A stretch of DNA of 64,000 nt from an uncultured Roseburia sp. (GCA_900542495.1 UQNW01000003.1:139921-203920), one strand, 5' to 3'. Shown: positions 26,334 through 36,039, counted from the stretch's first letter. Notes: generated by a model from the letters alone, not told the origin. Translations and numbers: made by a program.

Positions 26334-27707
26334 TTATTTAAACAGATTTTTGAAGAACTCCCCAATCGCACTGAAGATGTTTCCAAAGAAGGTTCCAATG
26401 GATGCAATGATTCCAGAGGAGCTTCCTCCGTTTTTAAAGGAATTGTAAAGAGAAGCTGCATAATCTACGAGTCCGCTAAGATCAATTCCTAACGATGTGA
26501 TTTTCAAAAGCAGATCAACGATTTTCTGTCTCTCATCATCCGACAATGTTACGCCGTATTTATCACAGGCTTCATCAATTGCCTCATTGATGCTCTTTTC
26601 ATCTGTCAATCCTTTTTCTGCGATCAGAGACTTAATGTAAGCAATGAATTCCTCAACTTCCTGATCTGTCAATCCCTGAATGGACGCTTCCAGTTCTCCG
26701 GTAACAACAAGTTCGTTTAAGGCTGCATCAACAACATTATCCTGTACCGTTTCTCCTGTCATTGCCTCATATGCCTCAAAGATTCCGACCAGTGCTGCGG
26801 TTCCTGAGATTGGTTTTGGACCGGCAACAATAATATCTGCATCTGTGATTCCTGCTGTTGTCAGTGCATTTTTATACATACCAACGGTACAGTATGTGAT
26901 GTTGTTTGTAGAAATGTTCAGTCCATTTCCTTTTTTACGTTTTACGATTACAACCGAAGACCAGGATTTGCTTCCGATTTTGGATGCATCCACATAGGAA
27001 TCCAGATACTGGTGCTCCTGTGCATTGGTAACATAGGTCACATCATAGTTTGCCAGATTCGCCGGATCGATACCCATAAGGGATAATACTGTATTTCTCT
27101 GGTCATCCGATAAATCTGCGCCGAGTGCAAGATACGGTTTGTCGTCCTTCTTGATCTCAACATCATCGTTATTCTCATCCACAATGACATCTCCTGTCAC
27201 ATTTTCTGTGGATTTTGTATCGTCCTCTACGGTTACTCCACCAGTCACGTTTCCATTTGTATCACTGCCTGAAGTACTATTGGTTGTGCTTTCCGAACTG
27301 TTCGTACTGTTCTGTGACTGTGATGCAGAGCTGCCTGTATTTGTGTTGGTCTCTGAACTGCCGGTACTATTCTGTGAAGCAGAACTATTGGCATTTGTGT
27401 TGGTCTCTGAGCTGTTGGTACTGCCCTGTGAAGCAGAACTATTGGCATTTGTGTTGGTCTCTGCGTTGCTCTGACCTGTCTGTGTATCTGCGCTGTTTCC
27501 TGCTGCGCTGTTTTCTTCATTACTGCCTGACTGCGCTGCTGCACCGCTTCCCGTGTCACTAGTTCCGGTTGCTGTACTGCTGTTTTCCTGTCCGGCTGCA
27601 CTCTGTGCTGAAGCATCTGCCGCAAATGATGTTACATGTGTTGGTATCATCATCACTGCTGCCAAAACGATAGCTGCTATTCTTTTTGTCATTTTTTTTC
27701 TTTTCAC
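26334..27707 (-). CDS. Secreted DUF1002 protein with Ser/Thr/Asn-rich repeat linker
   Basis: The 457-residue protein has a signal peptide (KRIAAIVLAAVMMIPTHV, probable cleavage near SFAADA). Residues 33-165 are low complexity, with about three units of ETNTNANSSASQ that are also near-identical at DNA level (27330-27470). From about residue 190 to the end lies a DUF1002 domain (GADLSDDQRNTVLSLMGI, then IIVAGPKPISGTAALVG). DUF1002 proteins are extracellular in Firmicutes and of unknown function. The linker looks like a flexible wall-spanning stalk. The stop codon touches the repeat element at 26333. Confidence 0.88.
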   Translation of the reverse strand: MKRKKMTKRIAAIVLAAVMMIPTHVTSFAADASAQSAAGQENSSTATGTSDTGSGAAAQSGSNEENSAAGNSADTQTGQSNAETNTNANSSASQGSTNSSETNTNANSSASQNSTGSSETNTNTGSSASQSQNSTNSSESTTNSTSGSDTNGNVTGGVTVEDDTKSTENVTGDVIVDENNDDVEIKKDDKPYLALGADLSDDQRNTVLSLMGIDPANLANYDVTYVTNAQEHQYLDSYVDASKIGSKSWSSVVIVKRKKGNGLNISTNNITYCTVGMYKNALTTAGITDADIIVAGPKPISGTAALVGIFEAYEAMTGETVQDNVVDAALNELVVTGELEASIQGLTDQEVEEFIAYIKSLIAEKGLTDEKSINEAIDEACDKYGVTLSDDERQKIVDLLLKITSLGIDLSGLVDYAASLYNSFKNGGSSSGIIASIGTFFGNIFSAIGEFFKNLFK

Positions 27708-27795
27708 TTTTTTCTTCCTCTCATCCCTACAGTGTATGCAAATCCAACCTGCTCAACAGATTTTATACATTTGCAGCCTGTAATGATTCTTATAA

Positions 27796-27836
27796 ATAAA
27801 AATCTGCTTTGAGTTTTCCCAAAACAGACTTTTATT
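27796..27836 (-). terminator. Intrinsic terminator behind hydrolase gene
   Basis: A stem pairing TCTGTTTT-side and AAAGCAGA-side bases around a GGGAAAACT loop is followed on the minus strand by TTTTTATTT. T-runs flank both sides, so it may work in both directions. It closes the recD2-truA-recJ-hydrolase run. Confidence 0.65.
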
Positions 27837-27902
27837 TTACTACATCTCATTATTAAGCACAAGTTAACATAATATGTTTATAAAAAATTAAGAAACCAAT
27901 AT

Positions 27903-28844
27903 TTATGTATCGATTCTTACTCTCATCCACGCAAGCAGATCTGCATACACTTTGTCACGGTCTGTCTCGTTTAAGATCTCATGTCTGTCATTCTCATACA
28001 GCTTGTATGTGATATCCAAAGAGCCTGCTTCCTTAAAGAGATCATACACTTTTTTCACGCCCACGCCGTTGTCACCGACCGGATCATCCTGTCCGGACAC
28101 AATGAAAATTGGAAGTTTGTTTGGTACTTTTTTCACATTTTCCAACTGATTGTCGTAAAGAACAGCCTCCATTAATCCAAGATAACCGTTTAATGTAAAC
28201 TTGAATGTACATCTTGGCTCATTGTAGTAGAATTTTACAATGTCTTCATCCTTTGTGAGCCAGCTGTTGGAAAGTGTTTTTCCGGAAAGATCGTATTTCT
28301 TATATGGTCCGCCAAAAGAAAGAGACTCAACCAGTCTGCTTCTGTGATGCCAGCCAAAAATTTTTGCAAGGAACTTACATACATTCATTCCGAGCTTTGT
28401 GGTATTGTCCGGCACACAACCGGTTCCCATGATGATTGCACCTCTTAAACTGTCGTTGTGAATGGTCAGATATTTACGCAGCATATAAGATCCCATGCTG
28501 TGTCCCAGCATAAAATAAGGAATGCCCTGATTTTCTTTCTGGATCATCGTGCGCAGTGCATGCATATCTGCGATCACCGTATCACTTGGATTTTCTGCAA
28601 AATATCCCCAGTCATCTTTGGATGCAACCGAATCTCCATGACCTAAATGGTCATGTCCCACAACCATAAAACCATTCTGTGTCAAAAATTCTGCAAATGG
28701 TCTGTAGCGTTCCACAAACTCGATCATACCATGTGTGATCTGTAAAATCGCCACATAAGTTCCGTCCTCCGGAATCCATTTAATCGCATGAATATTCGTT
28801 TTTCCGTCTGCTGATAAAAATGTAAACCTTTCTTCTTTTGCCAT
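27903..28844 (-). CDS. Alpha/beta hydrolase, monoacylglycerol lipase/lysophospholipase type
   Basis: A GAGGGG site places the start at 28844 (313 residues, MAKEERFTF); a longer frame would overlap the upstream gene. The nucleophile elbow GHSMGSYM lies near residue 113, the oxyanion motif is QITHGMIE, and the catalytic acid and histidine are in VSGQDDPVG and NDRHEI. These match the Hydrolase_4 family of lipase-like esterases. No signal peptide is seen, so it is cytoplasmic. It lies 14 bp downstream of the chemoreceptor-like gene. Confidence 0.9.
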   Translation of the reverse strand: MAKEERFTFLSADGKTNIHAIKWIPEDGTYVAILQITHGMIEFVERYRPFAEFLTQNGFMVVGHDHLGHGDSVASKDDWGYFAENPSDTVIADMHALRTMIQKENQGIPYFMLGHSMGSYMLRKYLTIHNDSLRGAIIMGTGCVPDNTTKLGMNVCKFLAKIFGWHHRSRLVESLSFGGPYKKYDLSGKTLSNSWLTKDEDIVKFYYNEPRCTFKFTLNGYLGLMEAVLYDNQLENVKKVPNKLPIFIVSGQDDPVGDNGVGVKKVYDLFKEAGSLDITYKLYENDRHEILNETDRDKVYADLLAWMRVRIDT

Positions 28845-28858
28845 ATTTTTCCCCTCTC

Positions 28859-29794
28859 TTACTCCTGAATAAAACGATGTACATCCTCGACTCTGCGTTC
28901 CAGTTCGTCCGTGCATTCCTTGTGCTCTTTCCATTCCTGCGTAAGTGTTTCTGCCATGGATAACACTTTGCTCTGCACCTCAAAAAATTCATTTTCACTC
29001 TGGCAGAGATTTTCTAAAATATCCTCAACATCTGTCTCATCCTGCACATTTTCACCGGAACCTGCTGTTTTTGCATCACTTCCGCTTTCCAGAAGTTTTG
29101 TCATGGAACTGTTATTCTCATGTAAAAGCTGTTGCAGCCCCTGAATCTGTTCTCCGGCTTTTCCAGAAGTTTCTGAAACCTTATCAATCTGTGCAAACGC
29201 TTCCGTCACTGTCTCTGTATACTGCTCTGCATTCATACGGACTTCCTCTGCCGCTGCCATGAATTTGCTGCCGTCTTCTCCCATTCGCCCTGCTTCGATT
29301 GCCGCTCCGAGCGCCAGCACGCTCATCTGCTGTGATATATCTGCCAGCTTTTTCAAAGCCTCTCCGACAATCTGCTGCTTTTGGCAGGCGGCTTCATAAA
29401 ATGCCTCTATCCCCTGCATCGGCGCTGTCACACCCTGGTTCTGTTTTATAACCTCTGCAATTGTTTCCTGTTCTTTTTTAAATTTTTCCCGGAGTATTTC
29501 ATTCTCCTGCTGTAAACTCTCGTTCTGCTCTTTCTTCTTTGCAAGCTGCTGTTTTAACAACACCGTCTGTCCTGCATTTGCCTCCGAGCACTCTTTTAAC
29601 TGTGTCAGCTGCTCTGTCATTGCCAAGATTGTCTCATCTAACTCTGATTTTGAAATTGTCACCTGTACCAGAGTTTCTTCTGTGTTTTCTTTTTCCTGTG
29701 CGATATTGGAAATCTGCTGCTGCAGACGATTCTGCTGTTCTTTTACCGCGAGAAGTTCCTCTTCAAGCTCTCTCGTCTTTTTCCCACCGAACAT
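28859..29794 (-). CDS. Soluble methyl-accepting chemotaxis-like coiled-coil protein
   Basis: The 311-residue protein is almost entirely coiled coil (about residues 5-125) with no membrane segment or ligand domain. Near residues 150-195 it carries a degenerate copy of the chemoreceptor signalling tip (VLALGAAIEAGRMGEDG, then AAAEEVR), the part of MCPs that binds CheA and CheW. It ends with an acidic stretch and another helical tail. It may be a cytoplasmic receptor or a scaffold that no longer signals. It sits 17 bp downstream of recJ, an odd neighbourhood for chemotaxis. Confidence 0.75.
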   Translation of the reverse strand: MFGGKKTRELEEELLAVKEQQNRLQQQISNIAQEKENTEETLVQVTISKSELDETILAMTEQLTQLKECSEANAGQTVLLKQQLAKKKEQNESLQQENEILREKFKKEQETIAEVIKQNQGVTAPMQGIEAFYEAACQKQQIVGEALKKLADISQQMSVLALGAAIEAGRMGEDGSKFMAAAEEVRMNAEQYTETVTEAFAQIDKVSETSGKAGEQIQGLQQLLHENNSSMTKLLESGSDAKTAGSGENVQDETDVEDILENLCQSENEFFEVQSKVLSMAETLTQEWKEHKECTDELERRVEDVHRFIQE

Positions 29795-29811
29795 ATGTCA
29801 TCCTCCCGCTT

Positions 29812-31566
29812 TTACTGATAATTCCGAATGATAACCTGTACACTTTCAACTCCATTATACTCGTTAATCTCCGGATAGTACACAATCATTATCCTTAATT
29901 TATTTATCTGACCGCGAAAAGCCTTCTCAACTTCTGCTGCTCCATATTTTTCCGTGTAATATGCTTTGAATGCCTCAATATCGCCGAAATAAACTGCTGA
30001 TACCGGCTCGCCCGAAGCAGTCAGCAGATTCAGCCTTAACACATTCTGGTTTTTTCCTACCACAAACGCACGCGCAACACTTAAGTTCTTGTCAGCAAAC
30101 TGCGGTTTATTATTGGCTTTTCCAAAAGGTTCTAACACGGCAAATTCCCGGATAAGCCTGCTGTCTGCGTATGCCGCCGGCATCGGAATGTCGATTTTGA
30201 TCTTTGGGATCAGGTCATCTTCTGTGAGATTTGCACAGGCATTGATTTTTTCACGGAACTTATCCACATTTTCTTCGGGAAGCGACAGTCCTGCCGCCAT
30301 TGGATGTCCTCCGAATTTATCTAAAAGCTCCCTGCATTTACAAAGTTCCTCATACATCGAATACTCCTCGATAGAACGCCCGGAGCCTTTCACGCCTTCC
30401 TCTGCCTTCGTCAAAACAAACACCGGCTTATGATATGTCTCCCGGATGCGTCCGGCAATGATTCCCGCAAGGCTCTCATGAACTTGTGGCAGATAAATGA
30501 CAAGCACTTTGTCAGATCTGTAATGTTCCTCTGCCACGCGCTTCGCTTCCTCGACACCGTCCGCCGTCATGTCTTTGCGCTGCTGGTTTAACTCCACTAA
30601 ATCTCTGGCTGTTTTTGCCGCTTCTTCCTCTCCCTGCAAAAAAAGAGACAGTGACAATTTCGCCGTGTCAAGTCTTCCACTCGCATTGATGCATGGTCCT
30701 AACACAAAACCGAAATGATATGCATTCACCCGCTCCGGCTCTAAATGATTTTGAAAGATCAGCGCCCGCATTCCCGGATTTTTTGTATGGTGGATACGTT
30801 TTAACCCCTCTTTTACCAAAATGCGGTTTTCGTCTGTCAGATCCATGACGTCCCCAACGGTTGCAAATGCAACATTTTCCAAAAACTCATAGGTTTCTTC
30901 TACATCCAGCCCCATTTTTTCATATAAAACCTGCAATACTTTCCATGCAACTGCTGCCCCGCATAACTCTTTAAAAGGATAGGCACATTCCTGCTGCTTT
31001 GGATTCACGACCGCATCTGCATTGCTGCGGAGAAATTGTCTTTCTCCTTCCTCTTCCGTGTAAGGAATCTCATGATGATCTGTCACAAGCACCGTCATTC
31101 CAAGATCTTTGGCATGTGCGATCTCTGAAATCGCTGCAATTCCATTGTCGCAGGTTAAAATGGTATCCATTCCGTCCTTTTTTGCCTGATCGATCAGATT
31201 CTCGTTGATACCGTAGCCGTCTTTCATGCGATCCGGAATCTGTGTAGACACGTTTCCTCCACATCTCGTAATTCCCTGATACAAAATATAGGTTGACATA
31301 ACTCCGTCTATATCATAGTCGCCAATAATCCGGATTGGCTTTTGTTCTTCGATTTTCTTTTTTAAAATATCCGTCAAAACATCTGCATCTTTTAACAAAT
31401 GCGGATCATATAAATCTTTTAAGCTTCCGTTCAGATATTTATCAAATGCCGCCTCACCGATCACCTCTCGGTTCCGGATCAGGCGCGCTGTTACAGGGCT
31501 GATCCCGAACTTTTTTCCAAGCTTCTCGAAATCAGCTCCCTTATTTATTACAAACCATTTTTCCAT
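29812..31566 (-). CDS. recJ: Single-stranded-DNA-specific exonuclease RecJ
   Basis: RecJ degrades single-stranded DNA 5' to 3' in recombination and mismatch repair. The start at 31566 (MEKWFVINK, 584 residues) follows a modest AGGTG site and clears the truA gene by 23 bp; a longer frame would overlap truA. Visible motifs are IIGDYDIDGVMS, VLVTDHHEIP near residue 164 (the DHH metal site), the DHHA1 motif GGHPMAAGLSL near 420 and a C-terminal OB-like region. Confidence 0.95.
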   Translation of the reverse strand: MEKWFVINKGADFEKLGKKFGISPVTARLIRNREVIGEAAFDKYLNGSLKDLYDPHLLKDADVLTDILKKKIEEQKPIRIIGDYDIDGVMSTYILYQGITRCGGNVSTQIPDRMKDGYGINENLIDQAKKDGMDTILTCDNGIAAISEIAHAKDLGMTVLVTDHHEIPYTEEEGERQFLRSNADAVVNPKQQECAYPFKELCGAAVAWKVLQVLYEKMGLDVEETYEFLENVAFATVGDVMDLTDENRILVKEGLKRIHHTKNPGMRALIFQNHLEPERVNAYHFGFVLGPCINASGRLDTAKLSLSLFLQGEEEAAKTARDLVELNQQRKDMTADGVEEAKRVAEEHYRSDKVLVIYLPQVHESLAGIIAGRIRETYHKPVFVLTKAEEGVKGSGRSIEEYSMYEELCKCRELLDKFGGHPMAAGLSLPEENVDKFREKINACANLTEDDLIPKIKIDIPMPAAYADSRLIREFAVLEPFGKANNKPQFADKNLSVARAFVVGKNQNVLRLNLLTASGEPVSAVYFGDIEAFKAYYTEKYGAAEVEKAFRGQINKLRIMIVYYPEINEYNGVESVQVIIRNYQ

Positions 31567-31589
31567 GTAACACCTGCTGTTTACTTCTT

Positions 31590-32327
31590 CTAATAGTGCA
31601 CTTCCATGAGCATCAGCCCACACGCCGGTGCTGTATAACCGGCATTTTCCCGGTTTTTGCTCTCTAAAATCTGTGGCATTTCCTCCGGCGATCTTCTGCC
31701 ATCCCCAACCTCGATCAATGTTCCGGTCAGAATACGCACCATATTTTGTAAAAATCCATTTCCCCGGTAATCAATCCACAGATCATTGCCCTTCTTCGTA
31801 AAATTAATCTCGTAAATTGTCCGGACAGTCGACTTTTTCATCTTCTTATTTCCGCAAAACGAAGTAAAATCATGTGTTCCGATCAGATAGGAAGCGGCTT
31901 CTTTCATGCGCTCCACATCGAGTGTTTTCTCATACTGGTACTCATATTTCCGTTCAAAGACATCCGTGATCTCTCCCATATGGATGTGATAGCGGTAGGT
32001 CTTTTTCTTTGCGGCATAACGGCTGTGAAAACGCTCGTCCACCTGCTCAACCGCAATAACCGCAATATCATCCGGAAGATAATGGTTCAGATAGGATAAA
32101 ATCTTTCCCTCTGTAAAATGCTCTTCCACATGAAAATTTGCCACCTGACCTTTTGCATGCACACCAGCATCTGTTCTTCCCGAACCGATCACTTCCACTG
32201 CATGCCCTGCCATTTGTCCTAACACAGCCTCTATTTTTCCCTGAATGGTCTGGTCTGTGCTGTTCTGCCCCTGCCAGCCCTTATATCTTGTTCCGTCATA
32301 CTGGATTGTAATTTTAAAATTGTTCAT
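31590..32327 (-). CDS. truA: tRNA pseudouridine(38-40) synthase TruA
   Basis: TruA makes pseudouridine at positions 38-40 of the tRNA anticodon arm. A GGAGG site fixes the start at 32327 (245 residues, MNNFKITIQYDGT); a longer frame would overlap recD2. The catalytic aspartate lies in GSGRTDAGVHAKGQ near residue 52, and the typical HDFTSFCG and NGFLQNMVR motifs follow. It lies between recD2 and recJ, probably in one transcript. Confidence 0.97.
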   Translation of the reverse strand: MNNFKITIQYDGTRYKGWQGQNSTDQTIQGKIEAVLGQMAGHAVEVIGSGRTDAGVHAKGQVANFHVEEHFTEGKILSYLNHYLPDDIAVIAVEQVDERFHSRYAAKKKTYRYHIHMGEITDVFERKYEYQYEKTLDVERMKEAASYLIGTHDFTSFCGNKKMKKSTVRTIYEINFTKKGNDLWIDYRGNGFLQNMVRILTGTLIEVGDGRRSPEEMPQILESKNRENAGYTAPACGLMLMEVHY

Positions 32328-32340
32328 TCTAACCTCCGGT

Positions 32341-34548
32341 TTACAACACACTTTCGCGTATACGGTCACACAATCCACTATAGCGTTTCTGCTGTGATGT
32401 GTTTTTTATCATCTGCTGAAAAGTAGTATCATTTCCAACAAGTGTAACGCATTTTCTTGCCCTTGTCACCGCTGTATACAGTAAATTCCGGTTCATCAGC
32501 ATTGACGGTCCATTGAGCAGTGGAATCACGACTGCCGGGTACTCGCTGCCCTGGGATTTATGGATCGTAATTGCATAGGCTAGTTCTAATTCGTCCAGCA
32601 GCTTGTAGGAATACTCTACTTTTCTTCCCTCGTCAAATTCTACTGTCATAGTCTCAGCGAAATCATTAATTTCTGCGATAATCCCCATATCTCCGTTGAA
32701 AATTCCCATGCCTTTATCCACAGTAAGACCGAATTTCGTGCAGATTTCCCACTCTAACTGATAGTTATTCTTTGTCTGCATGACTTTATCGCCCTCACGG
32801 AATACCATATCGCCATGTTCTTTTTCCCGCTTTGACTTATCCGGCGGATTGAGATAATGCTGGAGGATTCCGTTCAACCGCTCTACTCCGAGTAATCCCT
32901 TTCGCATCGGGGTCAGCACCTGAATATCATAGGGTGTTGCATCTACAAATTTGGGCAGTTTTTGCTTTACAAGCTGGAGTACGACATTAATAATAATATC
33001 TGCTTCGTATCTCTTTAGGAAAAAGAAATCCATGCTCTTATTATCCAGCGAAACCTCTTCCCCACGATTGATTTTATGCGCATTTACAATGATGTCACTG
33101 GTAGATGCCTGACGGAAAATTTTGGTAAGCATCACCACATTAAATATTTCGGACTGGATAATATCCTTCAACACACTTCCCGGTCCGACGCTTGGAAGCT
33201 GGTTAATATCTCCTACCAGAATCAGTCTGGTTCCCGGAGCGATTGCTTTCAACAATGAATTCATCAATGTTATGTCAACCATCGACATCTCATCAATAAT
33301 AACAACGTCCGTCTCCAATGGATTTGTCTCGTTACGTTCAAATCCGGCATTACCTTCCATGCCGCCATTCAATTCCAGCATCCGGTGAATCGTGCGCGCC
33401 TCAAATCCTGTTGTCTCACTCATTCTTTTTGCTGCACGTCCGGTTGGCGCTGCAAGAAAGATATCCATTCCTTCTAATTCAAAATACCGAATAATCGTAT
33501 TGATTGTCGTTGTCTTACCTGTACCCGGTCCACCAGTGATGACCAGCAGACCATTGCGCACTGCCTCTTTTACCGCCTGAACCTGATGTTCATCTAACTC
33601 CATACCTGTCTGTTTCTCAATTTTGTGGATACGCTGTTCAATCTCTGCATCCGCCACATCATAGGTATTATCGAGTTTCCGCAGCATGGTCGCCGTGTTC
33701 GCCTCCATGTAATAAAAAGAAGCCGCATATATCTGTGTCTGTTCACCAGACTGCTTCATGACAATCTTCCGGTCAATCGAAAGATCCATATAATTTTTTT
33801 CTATAATTTCTTGATCAATCCCCAGCAGTTCACTTGCCTTTGATGTCAGTTCTTCCTTTGGCAAAAATGTATGTCCCTCGCCGGACGCTTGAAGAAGTGT
33901 ATACAATATACCACTACGCACACGAAAATCAGAATCAGTCCGGATGCCTGCCTTTGCTGCAATATCATCTGCTGTCCGAAATCCTACCCCTTCAATATCA
34001 TCTGCAAGGCGGTATGGATTTTCTTTTAAAATGCCATACACTTCCTGCCCGTATTTGTTATAAATTTTCACGGCAAGGTTCATGGTAATTCCAAACTGCT
34101 GTAAAAAAATCATCGCCTGACGCAGATCTCTTTTTTCATTGACCTGACTGGCAATCTCCATCGCTTTCCGCTCGCTGATTCCTTTCACTTCCACAAGCCG
34201 CTCCGGTTCTTCTTCAATGATCCTGAAAGTATCTTCCTTAAATCTGCGCACAATTCGTGCTGCCATAGCAAGCCCGATCCCCTTGATTGCGCCCGATCCA
34301 AGATAGCGTTCGATTGCCTCCTGATCTTCCGGTGCTTTTTCCTCAAAGCTGACCACCTTAAATTGTGTTCCGTAGGTAGGATGATCTGTATAATCGCCAG
34401 CTGCTTCGATATTTTCCCCTTCTGCAATTGTTGAAAAAATACCAACACAGGTGATCTCTGTCTCTCCGCTTACCAGATTGAGCACCGTATAGCCATTATC
34501 TGTATTGCGATATATGATATGTTCCACATACCCTGCTAATTTTTCCAT
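32341..34548 (-). CDS. recD2: ATP-dependent RecD-like DNA helicase (RecD2)
   Basis: This SF1B 5'-3' helicase works in DNA repair without RecBC. An N-terminal OB-like and helix-hairpin-helix region (GIGLAMAARIV, GVGFRTADDIAAKAGI) precedes the motor with Walker A ITGGPGTGKTTT near residue 340, Walker B VVIIDEMSMVD, and the late motif AITIHKSQGSEYP. The start is uncertain: the family usually begins near MEKLAGYVEHIIYRN (34548, 735 residues), while in-frame ATGs at 34602 and 34593 lack good ribosome sites. Confidence 0.93.
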   Translation of the reverse strand: MEKLAGYVEHIIYRNTDNGYTVLNLVSGETEITCVGIFSTIAEGENIEAAGDYTDHPTYGTQFKVVSFEEKAPEDQEAIERYLGSGAIKGIGLAMAARIVRRFKEDTFRIIEEEPERLVEVKGISERKAMEIASQVNEKRDLRQAMIFLQQFGITMNLAVKIYNKYGQEVYGILKENPYRLADDIEGVGFRTADDIAAKAGIRTDSDFRVRSGILYTLLQASGEGHTFLPKEELTSKASELLGIDQEIIEKNYMDLSIDRKIVMKQSGEQTQIYAASFYYMEANTATMLRKLDNTYDVADAEIEQRIHKIEKQTGMELDEHQVQAVKEAVRNGLLVITGGPGTGKTTTINTIIRYFELEGMDIFLAAPTGRAAKRMSETTGFEARTIHRMLELNGGMEGNAGFERNETNPLETDVVIIDEMSMVDITLMNSLLKAIAPGTRLILVGDINQLPSVGPGSVLKDIIQSEIFNVVMLTKIFRQASTSDIIVNAHKINRGEEVSLDNKSMDFFFLKRYEADIIINVVLQLVKQKLPKFVDATPYDIQVLTPMRKGLLGVERLNGILQHYLNPPDKSKREKEHGDMVFREGDKVMQTKNNYQLEWEICTKFGLTVDKGMGIFNGDMGIIAEINDFAETMTVEFDEGRKVEYSYKLLDELELAYAITIHKSQGSEYPAVVIPLLNGPSMLMNRNLLYTAVTRARKCVTLVGNDTTFQQMIKNTSQQKRYSGLCDRIRESVL

Positions 34549-34652
34549 AACCTTTTCTGATTCACTTTCTTTCTCAATTAACACTATGTGCATTTCCTGC
34601 ATAATATATCTATAGTAACACGCAGACGCCTGTTTATAATTTTCTTTAAAGC

Positions 34653-34694
34653 AAAAAAACTGCCGCATTAAGAAATAATCTCTTAAAGCGACAG
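34653..34694 (-). terminator. Intrinsic terminator of the mbl-flagellar rod operon
   Basis: On the minus strand CTGTCGCTTTAAGA pairs with TCTTAATGCGGCAG (two mismatches) around a short loop and is followed by TTTTTTT. It lies about 75 bp behind the flgJ-like stop and in front of recD2. Confidence 0.85.
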
Positions 34695-34768
34695 CCTATG
34701 CTTCTTAATCTCTGTCATTCATATAAAACACTGTCTGAGTTCTGTTATGAATCGTGTCATTTTATGTA

Positions 34769-35131
34769 TCAGTCAATGTTGTAATTGCGTTTCATCTGCT
34801 CATACAATGACTGGGTAAAATTTCCTCCAACCTGATCAATGATCTCATCTGCAACTTTTTCCACGGCAAAATCCATTGTATAGTCTGTCATGGTTGATAA
34901 GGATGCATCTTTATCATCATCCTCTGGGAGCAGATTCTTCTTTACTTCCTTAATGATCTCTTCTACAAAATAGGATTCAAAATCTTTGCAGACCTGCATC
35001 AGTTCATCCTCTGATGTGTCAGATGATACCTGATTCAGTGACTTTTTCAATGCATTGGCATTATAATTGGTTGTTGCGTCTGTATTTGTTGTATTAAGCA
35101 TAGCCGCCATGCCGTCAATTGACATACTCAT
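34769..35131 (-). CDS. flgJ: FlgJ-like flagellar rod-binding protein
   Basis: The 120-residue protein corresponds to the N-terminal rod-binding domain of FlgJ only. Typical segments are LMQVCKDFESYFVEEIIKEVKKNL and the terminal YTMDFAVEKVADEIIDQVGG. The muramidase domain of proteobacterial FlgJ is absent, as is usual in Firmicutes. It should act as a scaffold or cap for rod assembly. It is the last gene of the operon mbl, flhO-type, flhP-type, flgJ. Confidence 0.88.
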   Translation of the reverse strand: MSMSIDGMAAMLNTTNTDATTNYNANALKKSLNQVSSDTSEDELMQVCKDFESYFVEEIIKEVKKNLLPEDDDKDASLSTMTDYTMDFAVEKVADEIIDQVGGNFTQSLYEQMKRNYNID

Positions 35132-35223
35132 ATTCTCTATCCTCGTACTTCAAAATCTGCTATTGTATACAAAAATGTAAAACTTTTCTTATACTTCGCT
35201 TCTGTTCATCTATGTACTATTTA

Positions 35224-36039
35224 CTAACGTTTCAGATTGTTAGCCTGCTCTAACATATCATCTGATGTTGTGATTGCTTTGGAATTCAACTGGTATGCAC
35301 GCTGTGCCACGATCAGATTGACCATCTCATCTGCAACCTGCACATTCGATCCTTCCAGATAACCCTGATGAATTTTACTTCTCGTAAGGTTTGCGTTTGT
35401 CGCCTCATTCAATGCTGCTCCGGAAGCATTCGTCACTCTCAAAAGATTTGATCCTGCTTTTTCCAAACCGGAAGGATTATTAAACTGGAAAAGTCCGATT
35501 GTCTGGTTCAGGTTCACATAAGCACCTGCATTATTATAATATCCAACCTGTCCGTCATTGGTAACAGTTGCACTTGCAGAATTTACGTTATTCGGAAGCA
35601 CGATTGCCTTTCCATTGGAATCCAGAACCGGATATCCATCGGTATTGGTAAGGGTTGTTCCAGTTGGGCCAATACTCCAGTTAAAATTACCATTTCTGGT
35701 ATAATAAGTTGTTCCGTCTGCGCCTCTTACCTGAAAGAATCCGTTTCCTTCAATTGCAAAAGCAGATTTGCTCTCATCCTCAAGCAGTGCACCCTGTGTA
35801 TAACTTGTTGTGTTGGACGCTACTCTTGTTCCAAGTCCTACCTGTGCACCAATCGGTTTTTCCTCACCATTGGCACTGGTGGTTCTTGTCTGAATGGTTT
35901 GATATAACAATGATTTAAATTCTGTTTTCTGGGATTTAAATGCTGTTGTATTGACATTCGCAATGTTATTTGAAATATTGTCTACGTTGGTCTGCTGCGC
36001 TCTCATTCCGGAAGCCGCAGTATAAAGTGCTCTCATCAT
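35224..36039 (-). CDS. flgG: Flagellar basal-body rod protein FlgG/FlhP type
   Basis: The 271-residue protein has the rod/hook N-terminus (MRALYTAASGMRAQQTNVDN) with the conserved ISNNIANVNTTAFK segment, and the matching C-terminal rod helix (YLEGSNVQVADEMVNLIVAQ). The central domain has GNGFFQVRGADG. It builds the distal rod and is exported by the flagellar type III system. In Bacillus the equivalent gene is flhP, third after mbl. A GGAGG site precedes the first of two ATGs. Confidence 0.93.
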   Translation of the reverse strand: MMRALYTAASGMRAQQTNVDNISNNIANVNTTAFKSQKTEFKSLLYQTIQTRTTSANGEEKPIGAQVGLGTRVASNTTSYTQGALLEDESKSAFAIEGNGFFQVRGADGTTYYTRNGNFNWSIGPTGTTLTNTDGYPVLDSNGKAIVLPNNVNSASATVTNDGQVGYYNNAGAYVNLNQTIGLFQFNNPSGLEKAGSNLLRVTNASGAALNEATNANLTRSKIHQGYLEGSNVQVADEMVNLIVAQRAYQLNSKAITTSDDMLEQANNLKR

